From contig NVTC01000003.1 of assembly GCA_002732905.1 (NCBI GenBank), positions 73,423 to 83,041 on the forward strand: a stretch of DNA of 9,619 nt, written 5' to 3'. The notes beneath the pieces were generated by a model. That model was given only the letters and a program-made list of their open reading frames with translations. It did no database searches and was not told the DNA's origin. The translations under genes and the position numbers were made by a program. The DNA is from Robiginitomaculum sp. Lineage in GTDB: Bacteria > Pseudomonadota > Alphaproteobacteria > Caulobacterales > Maricaulaceae. Shown piece after piece: positions 1-6,512 of this stretch (position 1 is its first letter; every line of letters begins with the position of its first letter).

Positions 1-936
1 TTCAAGAAAGGTGTGTTGATTAAATCCGGTGATGCGTTGGAGCGTCTCGCCAAAGTCGACACAATCGTATTCGATAAAACCGGTACGTTAACCCTCGGTA
101 GCTTACAGCTTTCCAACGTGGACGACATATCCAAAACTGCGCTAGAGACCGCCGCCCTGCTGTCCCGCGCTTCGCGCCATCCTATTGCCCGCGCCGTAGC
201 CGCTGCGGCTGGTTCTGGTCCCATTGCAGGAAATAAGGGGGCCGATAATATCAAAGAGGTCGCAGGACAAGGCGTTGAGGCCAAAATAAACGGAAAATTG
301 GTCAAATTCGGCAAGGCCAGTTATGTGGGTGCCAAAGACCAAGCAGACGCCCAGACCGAAAGCTGGCTGCGTATTGGCAGAAGTAAGCCCGTGCGTTTCA
401 AATTTAAAGACACGCCGCGCATGGATGCCAAGGAAACCATCAGCGGCTTAATTGAACGCGGTTACGGGGTTGAACTACTCACAGGCGACAAGATATCCAT
501 GGCGGCAGAGACCGCAAAATTGCTCGGCATAGACATATGGCAAGCCGAAGTTTCGCCGACAGATAAACTGGCGCGGCTCGATGAATTGAAGGCTCAAGGG
601 CATCTGACCTTGATGATCGGCGACGGTATCAACGACGCGCCTGCCCTCGCGTCCGCCTATGCTTCAGCCTCCCCCGCAGGAGCCGCAGATGTATCGCGCG
701 CCGCCGCAGACATCATCCTGCAAGGCGACAAACTCTCGGGGCTTATCACAGCCGTAGGCACAGCCAAAGACGCCCAGAAACGCGTCTTTGAAAATCTGAG
801 CCTAGCGGTCATCTATAATATGATCGCCGTACCGCTCGCCGTATTTGGCATGGTCAATCCAATGATCGCCGCTCTGGCTATGTCCGGCTCCTCCATGCTC
901 GTCACCCTCAACGCCCTTAGACTTAAACTCCACTAG
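1..936 (+). CDS. ccoI: Cation-translocating P-type ATPase CcoI/FixI, C-terminal part (5' end outside window)
   Basis: This is the C-terminal 311 residues of a heavy-metal (P1B) ATPase, the inner-membrane pump that supplies copper for assembly of cytochrome cbb3 oxidase. The reading frame is open from base 1; the GTG at 13 is an internal valine codon, not a start. Visible motifs are the phosphorylation loop DKTGT (bases 73-87), the P1B-specific HP dipeptide (SRHPIAR, about residues 58-64), TGD (481-489), the hinge GDGINDAP (619-642) and two C-terminal membrane helices (about residues 265-305) with the YN...P and MS.SS..V..NALRL signatures. The segment ASPAGAADVSRAAADIIL is typical of the FixI/CcoI branch rather than CopA. 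ccoS follows after 12 bases, which supports the assignment. The metal-binding N-terminus and the CPC membrane motif lie upstream of the window. The family is certain; the CcoI subtype is nearly so because of ccoS. Confidence 0.93.
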   Translation, partial: FKKGVLIKSGDALERLAKVDTIVFDKTGTLTLGSLQLSNVDDISKTALETAALLSRASRHPIARAVAAAAGSGPIAGNKGADNIKEVAGQGVEAKINGKLVKFGKASYVGAKDQADAQTESWLRIGRSKPVRFKFKDTPRMDAKETISGLIERGYGVELLTGDKISMAAETAKLLGIDIWQAEVSPTDKLARLDELKAQGHLTLMIGDGINDAPALASAYASASPAGAADVSRAAADIILQGDKLSGLITAVGTAKDAQKRVFENLSLAVIYNMIAVPLAVFGMVNPMIAALAMSGSSMLVTLNALRLKLH

Positions 937-948
937 GGGGCTACACTC

Positions 949-1116
949 ATGACATCGCTCATCTACCTCATCCCCCTCGCCATCGGCATCTGTATAGTCG
1001 GCCTGCTCGCCTTCTTCTGGACGGTCAAAAGCGGCCAATACGAAGACCCAAAAGGCGACGCCTCACGCATGCTCTACACAGAAGACAAACCAATTGTGGA
1101 CGAGGATGATTTGTAG
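949..1116 (+). CDS. ccoS: cbb3-type cytochrome oxidase assembly protein CcoS
   Basis: This 55-residue protein begins MTSLIYLIPLAIGICIVG and is a single-span membrane protein. One hydrophobic helix covers about residues 4-24. It is followed by the FFWTVKSGQYEDPKGDA segment that marks CcoS, where an aromatic residue is followed by W and then by a SGQ(Y/F)(E/D)D block. The acidic C-terminus ends in DEDDL. CcoS is needed to insert haem/copper cofactors into subunit CcoN of cbb3 oxidase, and it is normally the last gene of ccoGHIS. It starts 12 bases after the ccoI stop, behind a weak GGGGG Shine-Dalgarno-like run, so it is probably co-transcribed and perhaps translated by reinitiation. Length is normal for the family. 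The strand changes immediately downstream, consistent with this being the operon end. I see no strong terminator between 1117 and 1204. Confidence 0.9.
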   Translation: MTSLIYLIPLAIGICIVGLLAFFWTVKSGQYEDPKGDASRMLYTEDKPIVDEDDL

Positions 1117-1204
1117 GGAACAATATGGCGATTATGTAATTAAAAAGCTAATAGCATATCAACTTACCAAGCCAGTGAAAACAAGAACGTTGTAGTCACT
1201 GAGG

Positions 1205-1801
1205 TTATGAGTGAGGCGGGGGGTTCGGCTTTGCGGATTTTTTCCGCTGGCGCCTGCCCTTCGGATGAGCCTTCAGAAATGGTAGACTCTGTTTATCGAG
1301 CGATGTTTGCAAATTCAAAAGCTTGATAGTGTGCTCGATGTATTCTCCCAACACTTTGGCGGTTCTAATAATTTCACTTTTCGGATATGAGGCAACAACG
1401 TAACTAGCTTCCCCGTCACTTGGATTAAGAGTTTGATTTGTCCTAAAAGCAAAAGACCCATCCTCGGTTTTACCTAAAAAATGGCCATGTGCCATAACAT
1501 TTCGGCATCGAAGCATGTCTCCAAAATCGCTGTTGAAAAGGTTAGAGTGAATTTCAGTTATCATTTTACCTGTCATTGACGCTAAGTAACCAGCCTTTTC
1601 GATTTTTCCAGAGATTGACATTCTTCCCAGTAATACCCCTGTTCGGCTTTCAGACAATTGCGCCAACCCAGAAATATACAAGTTAATCAGGTTTTCGATT
1701 TCGGCAAATTTGGTAATGATTTCCCCTATTGCTAACAATGTTTCATCGTCCAGAACAGCGGGGCATGTTTTTGATGGTGTTGGGGAATAGGATTTTGACA
1801 T
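1205..1801 (-). CDS. Hypothetical protein with a HEPN-like R-N-x3-H motif
   Basis: This 198-residue protein has no family name that I recognise. Its body looks all-helical: a helix with FAEIENLINLYI (about residues 32-43), then a K/E-rich middle, then RCRNVMAHGHF around residues 98-108. R100, N101 and H105 form an Rx4H arrangement (bases 1487-1504), the signature of HEPN-fold proteins, many of which are RNases in toxin-antitoxin, CRISPR or abortive-infection systems. Other HEPN-like proteins are only structural, so nuclease activity is inference. The C-terminal tail (about 178-198) is basic and proline-rich. The start at 1801 is the only good ATG, since an in-frame stop lies shortly upstream. 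Its GGAG is about 11 bases away, which is a little far. Composition is A+T-rich (21 of 60 bases G/C in 1681-1740, against 37 of 60 in 601-660 of ccoI), which suggests an acquired gene. Confidence 0.72.
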   Translation of the reverse strand: MSKSYSPTPSKTCPAVLDDETLLAIGEIITKFAEIENLINLYISGLAQLSESRTGVLLGRMSISGKIEKAGYLASMTGKMITEIHSNLFNSDFGDMLRCRNVMAHGHFLGKTEDGSFAFRTNQTLNPSDGEASYVVASYPKSEIIRTAKVLGEYIEHTIKLLNLQTSLDKQSLPFLKAHPKGRRQRKKSAKPNPPPHS

Positions 1802-2102
1802 GAATAATAAAACTCCAAATTTTCAAGAAACTCTCAAGCGGATGTTAAGTACACCGCCTAAAGAGAATAAACCGCTTAACCAATCCGAAAGGAAATTGGG
1901 TAAGAAAGAAAACCGAGCGCCACTCCCGTCAAGAAATAACGCTCGGAAAGCTAAGAATTACTTCTTAGTCCTTTTCACCCTAGTCACCACATGTGTACGT
2001 GACAAACGTCGGGCCTTTGCGACGGTTGTGAATCTGCCAGTGATGGCAGAGCGTCCACGCTCATCTTTCCTCGGAGTAGCCATTATAGCCTCCTATATTT
2101 GA
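1800..2102 (+). CDS. Doubtful small protein; plausible N-terminus, C-terminal half suspect
   Basis: A 100-codon frame starts MNNKTPNFQETLKRMLSTPP. The first 35 or so residues resemble short basic alphaproteobacterial proteins with a F..xL..ML.TPPK pattern; this is recalled from memory and not checked. It has a reasonable ribosome site (AGGA, 7 bases before the ATG). Its ATG overlaps the ATG of the divergent HEPN-like gene inside one CATG. From about residue 53 onward the frame runs antisense to the 41-codon minus-strand ORF and through the arms of that gene's terminator, and the protein there looks like read-through. Either the gene is real but has lost its proper stop, or only the N-terminus is coding, or the whole frame is chance. 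No function is proposed. Confidence 0.35.
   Translation: MNNKTPNFQETLKRMLSTPPKENKPLNQSERKLGKKENRAPLPSRNNARKAKNYFLVLFTLVTTCVRDKRRAFATVVNLPVMAERPRSSFLGVAIIASYI
1905..1946 (-). terminator. Likely intrinsic terminator of the 41-residue small gene
   Basis: Read on the minus strand, CCGAGCG (1946-1940) pairs perfectly with CGCTCGG (1919-1913) across a 20-base loop and is followed directly by TTTTCTTT. The stem lies 11 bases past the TAA of the small ORF. The T-rich tail is on the minus strand only, so it serves the minus-strand gene and not the plus-strand frame. The large loop lowers confidence. If active, the HEPN-like gene downstream would need its own promoter. Confidence 0.45.
1958..2083 (-). 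CDS. Very basic 41-residue small protein
   Basis: This short frame begins MATPRKDERGRSAITGRF and ends in VKRTKK. About a third of its residues are K or R and only two are acidic (D7, E8). The start is supported by a perfect AGGAGG (2089-2094) five bases before the ATG, the strongest Shine-Dalgarno in this part of the window. A hairpin with a T-rich tail lies just past the stop. The RSAITGRF(V/T) segment resembles tiny orphan proteins common in alphaproteobacteria whose function is unknown; this is recognition from memory. A charge this positive would suit nucleic-acid binding, but that is speculation. It is transcribed toward the HEPN-like gene, 156 bases upstream of its start, and is antisense to the end of the frame at 1800-2102. 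The two cannot both be well constrained, and I prefer this one. Confidence 0.6.
   Translation of the reverse strand: MATPRKDERGRSAITGRFTTVAKARRLSRTHVVTRVKRTKK
2089..2094 (-). promoter_or_regulatory. Perfect AGGAGG ribosome binding site
   Basis: On the minus strand the bases read AGGAGG, then a 5-base spacer (CTATA), then the ATG at 2083. This is close to the ideal complement of the 16S rRNA tail at ideal spacing. It is the main reason for calling the 41-codon ORF a gene. Confidence 0.6.
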
Positions 2103-2258
2103 GGATAGGCACAAGGGGTGCCCTCCCTGAACGTCTCATACGTTCCCTTGCTTTGAACAAGAGACGACTCAGGACGTTAACTATAGGTGTTTAAAAGCTT
2201 AAGGCGAGTCCTAATGTTGGCATTATGTTCCGCTTGTTGATAACCCCAAAACCCGCTC

Positions 2259-2278
2259 ATACCGACGGAGGTCGGTAT
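2259..2278. repeat. Perfect 8-bp hairpin, GGAG loop
   Basis: ATACCGAC pairs with GTCGGTAT around a GGAG tetraloop. No T run follows on either strand, so it is not an ordinary terminator. On the plus strand the loop and first stem base read GGAGG, which looks like a Shine-Dalgarno but has no good start codon at the right distance. Confidence 0.5.
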
Positions 2279-2311
2279 CCATTGTGAGTATTGTGCCAAG
2301 TTAAAAGGTGG

Positions 2312-2331
2312 ACCCCGTCCTTCGACGGGGT
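2312..2331. repeat. Perfect 8-bp hairpin, CTTC loop, repeat-like sequence
   Basis: ACCCCGTC pairs with GACGGGGT around CTTC and is followed by GAGCGGAG. The CGTCCTTCGAC...GAGCGGA wording resembles short dispersed palindromic repeats seen between genes in alphaproteobacteria; this is recalled and unchecked. No T run follows, so termination is unlikely. Confidence 0.45.
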
Positions 2332-2483
2332 GAGCGGAGTGTAAGTGAATGTATTGCTACATCACAAAAAACGTATCCACGGTTTTTCTCTTGATCTTGT
2401 TGCGATACGGAAACTTTCCCCGCCCGAAGCCAAACCACCATGACGAAATTACGCAGGAATGTCGGCACACTGAAATCACGACC

Positions 2484-2511
2484 ACAACCAATCCGTTCAC
2501 GGGGTGGTTGT
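2484..2511. repeat. Imperfect hairpin upstream of the DAHP synthase
   Basis: ACAACCA (2484-2490) pairs with TGGTTGT (2505-2511), and inside it CCGT (2493-2496) pairs with ACGG (2499-2502), with one mismatch and one G-T pair between the two blocks. It lies about 115 bases before the DAHP synthase ATG. It could belong to its 5' leader if transcription starts upstream, but no terminator or antiterminator pair is evident. Confidence 0.35.
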
Positions 2512-2625
2512 AGCTGCGCATGGTTTTTCGAAAAATGTGCAATTAATCTGTCTGACAGGCAGAATTTACTTGCAATTGGGCGAAAGTGGGCGTTTTAGTT
2601 TCCTCTTGAAATTAAAGAGAGCATT

Positions 2626-3999
2626 ATGAGTACATGGTCACCATCGAGCTGGCGCAACAAGCCCGCGAAACACATCCCGGATGATTATCCGAACCCAAGC
2701 CATTTGGCCGACGTTGAAGCAACCCTGAGCGGTTATCCGCCTTTGGTATTTGCTGGCGAGGTGAGACGCCTTAAGGGGAGGCTCGCTGATGTCTCTATGG
2801 GCAAAGCATTCCTGATGCAGGGCGGCGATTGTGCCGAGAGCTTCCGCGAGTTTCACCCTGATAATCTGCGCGATATGTTCCGTGTCATGATGCAAATGGC
2901 CGTTGTTCTGACTTACGGCGGTGGTAAGCCCGTTATCAAGGTTGGCCGTATTGCCGGGCAATTTGCCAAACCACGCTCTTCTTCTACCGAGACAATCGAC
3001 GGCATCACCCTACCCAGTTATCGGGGCGACAACATCAACGGCATGGACTTCACCCCCGAAGCCCGCATTCCCGACCCTGAGCGTCTTTTGAAAGCTTATG
3101 GTCAAGCAGCGTCTACGCTCAACTTACTGCGCGCGTTTTCCACGGGTGGTTATGCCAACCTTAATAATATTCACAAATGGACTTTGGGCTATGTCAAAGA
3201 CAGCCCACAGAGCCAGCGCTATTCTGATCTTTGCGATAAAATCAGCGACGCTATGGACTTTATGCAAGCTTGTGGTGTGACCCCAGAAAGCACGCCGCAA
3301 ATGGCTGCTACCGAGTACTACACATCTCATGAGGGACTGTTGCTCGGCTATGAGCAAGCTATGACCCGTATCGATAGCACTTCCGGTCGTTGGTACGACA
3401 CATCGGCACATTTACTCTGGATTGGTAATAGAACCCGTGATTTAGACGGCGCTCATATTGAGTTCTGCAAAGGTGTTGAAAATCCGATTGCCGTTAAAAT
3501 CGGGCCGGAATTGAGCAGCGATGAATTGTTGAAATTAATCGATGTGCTCAATCCGAAAAACGAAGCGGGTCGCATTACCCTCATCGCCCGTTACGGCCAT
3601 GAACAAGTCGCCAAAGAATTACCGACACTTGCCCGCGCCGTCAAACGCGCAGGCAAGCATGTTGTTTGGTCTTGTGACCCTATGCACGGCAATACGCTTA
3701 AAACCGCGTCAGGTTATAAAACCCGTCCGTTTGATATGATTTTGTCAGAGGTGAAAAACTTCATACGCGTCTTGCATTCTGAAGATTGCTGGCCGGGTGG
3801 TGTGCATTTCGAAATGACAGGACAAAATGTTACCGAGTGTATCGGCGGTGCCAGAGAACTGCGCGAAGAAGACCTCTCATCACGTTACCACACCCATTGT
3901 GATCCACGTCTCAACGCGGACCAAGCTTTGGAACTGGCGTTTTTGATTGCAGAAGAACTACGTGCCAACCGCTCTGATAATACGGCGTTGGCAGTTTAA
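2626..3999 (+). CDS. aroG: Class II 3-deoxy-7-phosphoheptulonate (DAHP) synthase
   Basis: This enzyme condenses phosphoenolpyruvate with erythrose 4-phosphate to give DAHP, the first committed step of the cytosolic shikimate pathway to aromatic amino acids. At 457 residues it has normal length for the class II (plant and mycobacterial AroG-like) family. Diagnostic blocks are GGDCAESF (66-73), KVGRIAGQFAKPRSS (105-119), RGDNINGMDF (133-142), WIGNRTRDLDGAH (265-277), DPMHGNT (351-357), HFEMTGQNVTECIGG (394-408) and THCDPRLNADQ (423-433). By analogy with the mycobacterial enzyme the metal ligands are C69, H354, E396 and D426, and all are present. The ATG follows AAAGAGAG. The gene stands alone between a long leader region and a bidirectional terminator. 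No N-terminal regulatory domain or chorismate mutase fusion is seen. The symbol follows mycobacterial usage; other names are in use. Confidence 0.96.
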   Translation: MSTWSPSSWRNKPAKHIPDDYPNPSHLADVEATLSGYPPLVFAGEVRRLKGRLADVSMGKAFLMQGGDCAESFREFHPDNLRDMFRVMMQMAVVLTYGGGKPVIKVGRIAGQFAKPRSSSTETIDGITLPSYRGDNINGMDFTPEARIPDPERLLKAYGQAASTLNLLRAFSTGGYANLNNIHKWTLGYVKDSPQSQRYSDLCDKISDAMDFMQACGVTPESTPQMAATEYYTSHEGLLLGYEQAMTRIDSTSGRWYDTSAHLLWIGNRTRDLDGAHIEFCKGVENPIAVKIGPELSSDELLKLIDVLNPKNEAGRITLIARYGHEQVAKELPTLARAVKRAGKHVVWSCDPMHGNTLKTASGYKTRPFDMILSEVKNFIRVLHSEDCWPGGVHFEMTGQNVTECIGGARELREEDLSSRYHTHCDPRLNADQALELAFLIAEELRANRSDNTALAV

Positions 4000-4017
4000 G
4001 GTCCATGTTTTAAGACG

Positions 4018-4055
4018 CAAAAAACCGCCCCGAAATATCGGGACGGTTCTTTATT
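4018..4055. terminator. Bidirectional intrinsic terminator between DAHP synthase and the HU-like gene
   Basis: AACCGCCCCGA (4023-4033) pairs with TCGGGACGGTT (4038-4048) with one C/A mismatch and an AATA loop. On the plus strand it is followed by CTTTATTC. On the minus strand the stem runs straight into TTTTTT (4024-4019), an even better tail. It lies between two convergent genes, 20 bases past the DAHP synthase stop, and should serve both. Confidence 0.85.
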
Positions 4056-4087
4056 CTAAAAACATGCCCTTTAAATGGGGCGTAGTT

Positions 4088-4363
4088 TTAGATGTCTTTT
4101 AGAGCTGCAGAAGTTTTAAACTGGATACCAGTTTTTGCTTTGCTCATCATCATTTGACCCGTTGCAGGGTTACGCATTTCGCGTGAAGGACGATGCTTGG
4201 CAACAAATTTACCAAAGCCTGGCATATTAACTTCGCCGCCGTCGCCTTCTGATTTTAGATGACCAACGATTGCACCAGTAAAAGCTTCGAAAAATTCAGC
4301 GGCTTGTGCCTGTGTGCATCCACATTGAGTGGCGACTGTGCTAACAAGTTCTTTCTTGTTCAT
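4088..4363 (-). CDS. HU/IHF-family DNA-binding protein
   Basis: This 91-residue protein begins MNKKELVSTVA and shows the complete HU fold order: a helical dimerisation part (1-40), the turn NMPGFGKF (46-53), the DNA-embracing arm with RNPATG (64-69) whose proline intercalates into DNA, and the closing FKTSAALKD (82-90). HU-type proteins bend and compact DNA as dimers. Ribosome binding is good (AAGGGAG, 6 bases before ATG). Less usual are the QCGC pair of cysteines (C14, C16) in the first helical region and an enlarged acidic turn, SEGDGGEVN (38-46), where most HU proteins have a shorter G-x-x-V. It may therefore be a paralogue and not the main HupB; I cannot decide between HU and IHF subunit names. 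It lies 111 bases downstream of the oxidoreductase on the same strand. That gap contains the inverted repeat AGGTT-AA-AACCT (4446-4457), but I see no clear promoter. Confidence 0.92.
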   Translation of the reverse strand: MNKKELVSTVATQCGCTQAQAAEFFEAFTGAIVGHLKSEGDGGEVNMPGFGKFVAKHRPSREMRNPATGQMMMSKAKTGIQFKTSAALKDI

Positions 4364-4474
4364 GGGTTTCTCCCTTGTAGTTTGTTCCGCCCCGAATGCG
4401 CGAAAGTCTTAACAAGTAGCATTCACTGCTTTAATGGTTAATACAAGGTTAAAACCTGCACTAAACGTGGTTTT

Positions 4475-5494
4475 TTACGTTATTTTGACAAGCATTTTTC
4501 CTTGCTTATCACCGGAAAATAACCGTAAAAATGCCTCTGGAGCCTTGTCCAAACCCTCTAAAATTGTCTCTTGTTGTACAAGCTCACCAGATGCCATTAA
4601 CGGACCGAGTTTAGCGAAATACTCAAGCGCGTATTGACTGTAGTTAGAGACGATAAAACCCTGTACTTTCAATGACTTACCAACAATCTGCACAAGGTTG
4701 GTCGGGCCTGGAACCGGCACTTCATCATTATAAGCGGAAATCATACCACAGACCGCCATACGCCCGAAAATCTTCATGTTGTTCAAGGCCGCTTCCAGCA
4801 TGATTCCGCCGACATTTTCGAAATAAACGTCGATTCCGCCCGGAGCCGCTTTTCTGATGGCTTTTGTCATATCTTCGGTAGTTTTGTAGTTTATTGCCGA
4901 ATCACACCCATGTGATTCGAGCCATTTACACTTGGCATCTGTACCCGCAATACCGATAACAGTAGCCCCATCAGCCTTGGCCAATTGGCAAACCGTAGAG
5001 CCAACTGCACCAGCAGCGCCCGAGACCAAAACCGTTTCTCCCGGCTGAAATTCCGCCACTTTATAGAGCCCCGCATAAGCCGTTAGACCCGGCATTCCTG
5101 CTACGCCAAGGAAGGCTTGGGGCGGCAACATAGCTGGATCGATTTTCTGCAGCATGACTTTTTGTAAGTCCTCTACTTTGGCCGTGAACAATGTCCGCCA
5201 GCCGAGCATGGTCATCACCCAATCACCAACTTTGAAATCCTTATGGCCGGAATGAGTAACCTCACCAACGGCGCCGCCTTCTAGGGGCTGGCCGATTTGG
5301 AACGGCTCGATGTAAGTTTTGATACCTGTCATCCGTCCGCGCATATATGGGTCAACACTCATCCAGTGGTTCTTGACCGTGATCTCCCCCTCGCCCGCAA
5401 GCACCACATCCGTAGTGGTCATTTGAAATGTATCATTGGTCGGTAAACCTTTGGGGTATTCTGTCAGACAAACATTTTTCGATGTTAAGGTCAT
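4475..5494 (-). CDS. Zinc-independent NADPH-dependent oxidoreductase, CurA/PTGR-like (MDR superfamily)
   Basis: The 339-residue protein has the two-domain medium-chain reductase fold without zinc ligands. It carries VDPYMRGRM (47-55) and GMPGLTAY (133-140), hallmarks of the prostaglandin/leukotriene reductase and curcumin reductase (CurA, YncB) branch. The Rossmann segment VLVSGAAGAVGS (155-166) follows, then YFENVGG (224-230) and GFIVSNY (279-285). Such enzymes reduce the alpha,beta double bond of enones and enals with NADPH in the cytosol. Their natural substrate is usually unknown, and detoxification of lipid-derived aldehydes is a common suggestion. I chose the ATG at 5494 because GGAG stands 6 bases before it. 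The upstream in-frame TTG (5512) and ATG (5506) have no such site. It is divergent from the Gfo/Idh gene, 106 bases away. Confidence 0.9.
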   Translation of the reverse strand: MTLTSKNVCLTEYPKGLPTNDTFQMTTTDVVLAGEGEITVKNHWMSVDPYMRGRMTGIKTYIEPFQIGQPLEGGAVGEVTHSGHKDFKVGDWVMTMLGWRTLFTAKVEDLQKVMLQKIDPAMLPPQAFLGVAGMPGLTAYAGLYKVAEFQPGETVLVSGAAGAVGSTVCQLAKADGATVIGIAGTDAKCKWLESHGCDSAINYKTTEDMTKAIRKAAPGGIDVYFENVGGIMLEAALNNMKIFGRMAVCGMISAYNDEVPVPGPTNLVQIVGKSLKVQGFIVSNYSQYALEYFAKLGPLMASGELVQQETILEGLDKAPEAFLRLFSGDKQGKMLVKIT

Positions 5495-5600
5495 AGCTGG
5501 CTCCATATGCAAATTGTTGTATATGCGCTATCTAGCACTTGTATCGAGGTCAGGTATAGGGGAAACTAAATAAAAGTAGAGAACTGCCTTGAGGACACAT
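5495..5600. promoter_or_regulatory. Divergent promoter region with a short inverted repeat
   Basis: These 106 bases must carry promoters for both the CurA-like gene and the dehydrogenase/hydrolase pair. The inverted repeat GCTA-TC-TAGC (5527-5536) lies near the middle, and TTGTAT occurs twice around it (near 5516 and 5539). I could not settle on a -35/-10 pair for either strand. Shared control of the two units is inference. Confidence 0.25.
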
Positions 5601-6512
5601 ATGAATTCGGATTCGCTCAAAATTGGTGTTATTGGTGCCGGCGTGTTTGGTAATTACCACGCAGGCAAATGTGCCGCCCATCCCCGCCATGATTTCATCG
5701 GCATATTTGACCCGGACCATAAACGTGTCAGAAGTGTTGCCAAGCAGCACCGCACTTGTGCCTTTGACAATTGCAATGCGCTTATCTCCGGCGTTGATGC
5801 CGTCATCGTTGCTAGCGTTGCCGTTCACCACGGCCCCATTGCTGTTGCCGCTTTACGCGCAGGCCGACATGTGTTTGTCGAAAAACCCATAGCTGCGGAT
5901 TTGGAAACATCACAAACTATGGTTCGCCTCGCCAAAGAAAACGGTTTGGTCTTGCAAGTCGGCCATCAAGAGAGATTTGTTGCACGCGCCATTGGTTTGG
6001 ACAGTGCACCCAAAAAACCTCTCAAGATTACCGCCACACGCTTCGGCCCCGTATCCCAGCGCGGAACGGATGTGTCTGTCACACTAGATTTGATGACACA
6101 TGACCTTGATATGGCACTGTGGCTCATGGGCGGTAAACCGGAAAACGTAGAGGGAGAAAGCATGTGCGTATATTCCGACACCCCAGACACTGCCCGTGCC
6201 AAACTTACATTTAAAAATGGAGCCACGGCGCATTTAGAGGCCAGCCGTTGTGAGGACGGCCTAGACCGGGTTATGCGCATTGATTATCCGGACGGTTATG
6301 TGCGGATTGATTTCGTGAACAAGACCTTTGAAGACACTACGGGCTACGGCTTTAACAAAGACTTTGCTGGCCACCCGCTCGCCCAAGACAGCCTTGGTTC
6401 GGGTACCAGCGCTTTTACCTCGTCTATTCTCGACGGCACACCAGTGGCCGTATCTGGGCAAGACGGCATGAACGCCCTAGAAATGGCACTAAAAATAGAT
6501 GGGAGACTATAA
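5601..6512 (+). CDS. Gfo/Idh/MocA-family NAD(P)-dependent dehydrogenase
   Basis: The 303-residue protein opens with the Rossmann motif GVIGAGVFG (9-17) and has the family's EKP triad (94-96), whose lysine is catalytic. It then has VGHQERF (120-126) and DLMTHDLD (163-170), with H167 in the usual catalytic position. The ERF and R.TDV....DLM.HD wording is closest, as I recall, to the branch that oxidises the 3-position of UDP-N-acetylglucosamine (GnnA-like and WlbA-like enzymes), so a sugar-nucleotide or free-sugar substrate is likely; the exact substrate is unknown. The start at 5601 has GAGGA five bases upstream; the TTG at 5589 would bury that site. The stop overlaps the next ATG (TAATG), so it is translationally coupled to the serine hydrolase. 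No aminotransferase or acyltransferase partner is present in the window, which weakens the lipid A idea. Confidence 0.9.
   Translation: MNSDSLKIGVIGAGVFGNYHAGKCAAHPRHDFIGIFDPDHKRVRSVAKQHRTCAFDNCNALISGVDAVIVASVAVHHGPIAVAALRAGRHVFVEKPIAADLETSQTMVRLAKENGLVLQVGHQERFVARAIGLDSAPKKPLKITATRFGPVSQRGTDVSVTLDLMTHDLDMALWLMGGKPENVEGESMCVYSDTPDTARAKLTFKNGATAHLEASRCEDGLDRVMRIDYPDGYVRIDFVNKTFEDTTGYGFNKDFAGHPLAQDSLGSGTSAFTSSILDGTPVAVSGQDGMNALEMALKIDGRL

Larger units (their letters stand above)
2103..2625. other. Intergenic region without a convincing gene; several hairpins
   Basis: About 520 bases with no frame I would call a gene. It contains an inverted repeat GAACGT-CTCAT-ACGTTC (2129-2145), flanked by CAAGGG (2112-2117) and CCCTTG (2145-2150), which could form an alternative stem. 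It also has two G+C-rich hairpins (2259-2278 and 2312-2331), a longer imperfect hairpin (2484-2511), a palindrome TTTTTCGAAAAA (2524-2535), and CTGTC-T-GACAG (2548-2558), which would suit an operator. A weak promoter candidate for the DAHP synthase is TTGCAA (2570-2575), 17 bases, then TTTTAG (2593-2598). I looked for tmRNA, SRP RNA, RNase P RNA and tRNA signatures and saw none, and I saw no leader peptide rich in aromatic codons. Confidence 0.5.

Noticed and set aside
802..1038. 78-codon minus-strand frame rich in acidic residues
   Set aside because: Lies antisense across the end of ccoI and all but the last part of ccoS, both of which have clear family motifs.
2177..2260. 27-codon minus-strand frame starting MSGFWGYQQAEHNANI
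   Set aside because: The wording felt familiar, but the ATG sits in the end of a perfect hairpin and has no Shine-Dalgarno. Too short and unsupported to call.
2103..2350. tmRNA, SRP RNA, RNase P RNA or tRNA in the long gap
   Set aside because: I searched by eye on both strands for their conserved words (for example GGTTCGA-type T loops and the SRP GGAAGCAG segment) and found none.
2357..2542. 61-codon minus-strand frame upstream of the DAHP synthase
   Set aside because: No ribosome site, unlikely composition, and it runs through the hairpin at 2484-2511. Nothing in the protein was recognisable.
5550..5831. 93-codon minus-strand frame overlapping the Gfo/Idh gene start
   Set aside because: It is antisense to the Rossmann motif of a well-recognised enzyme and has no supporting features.
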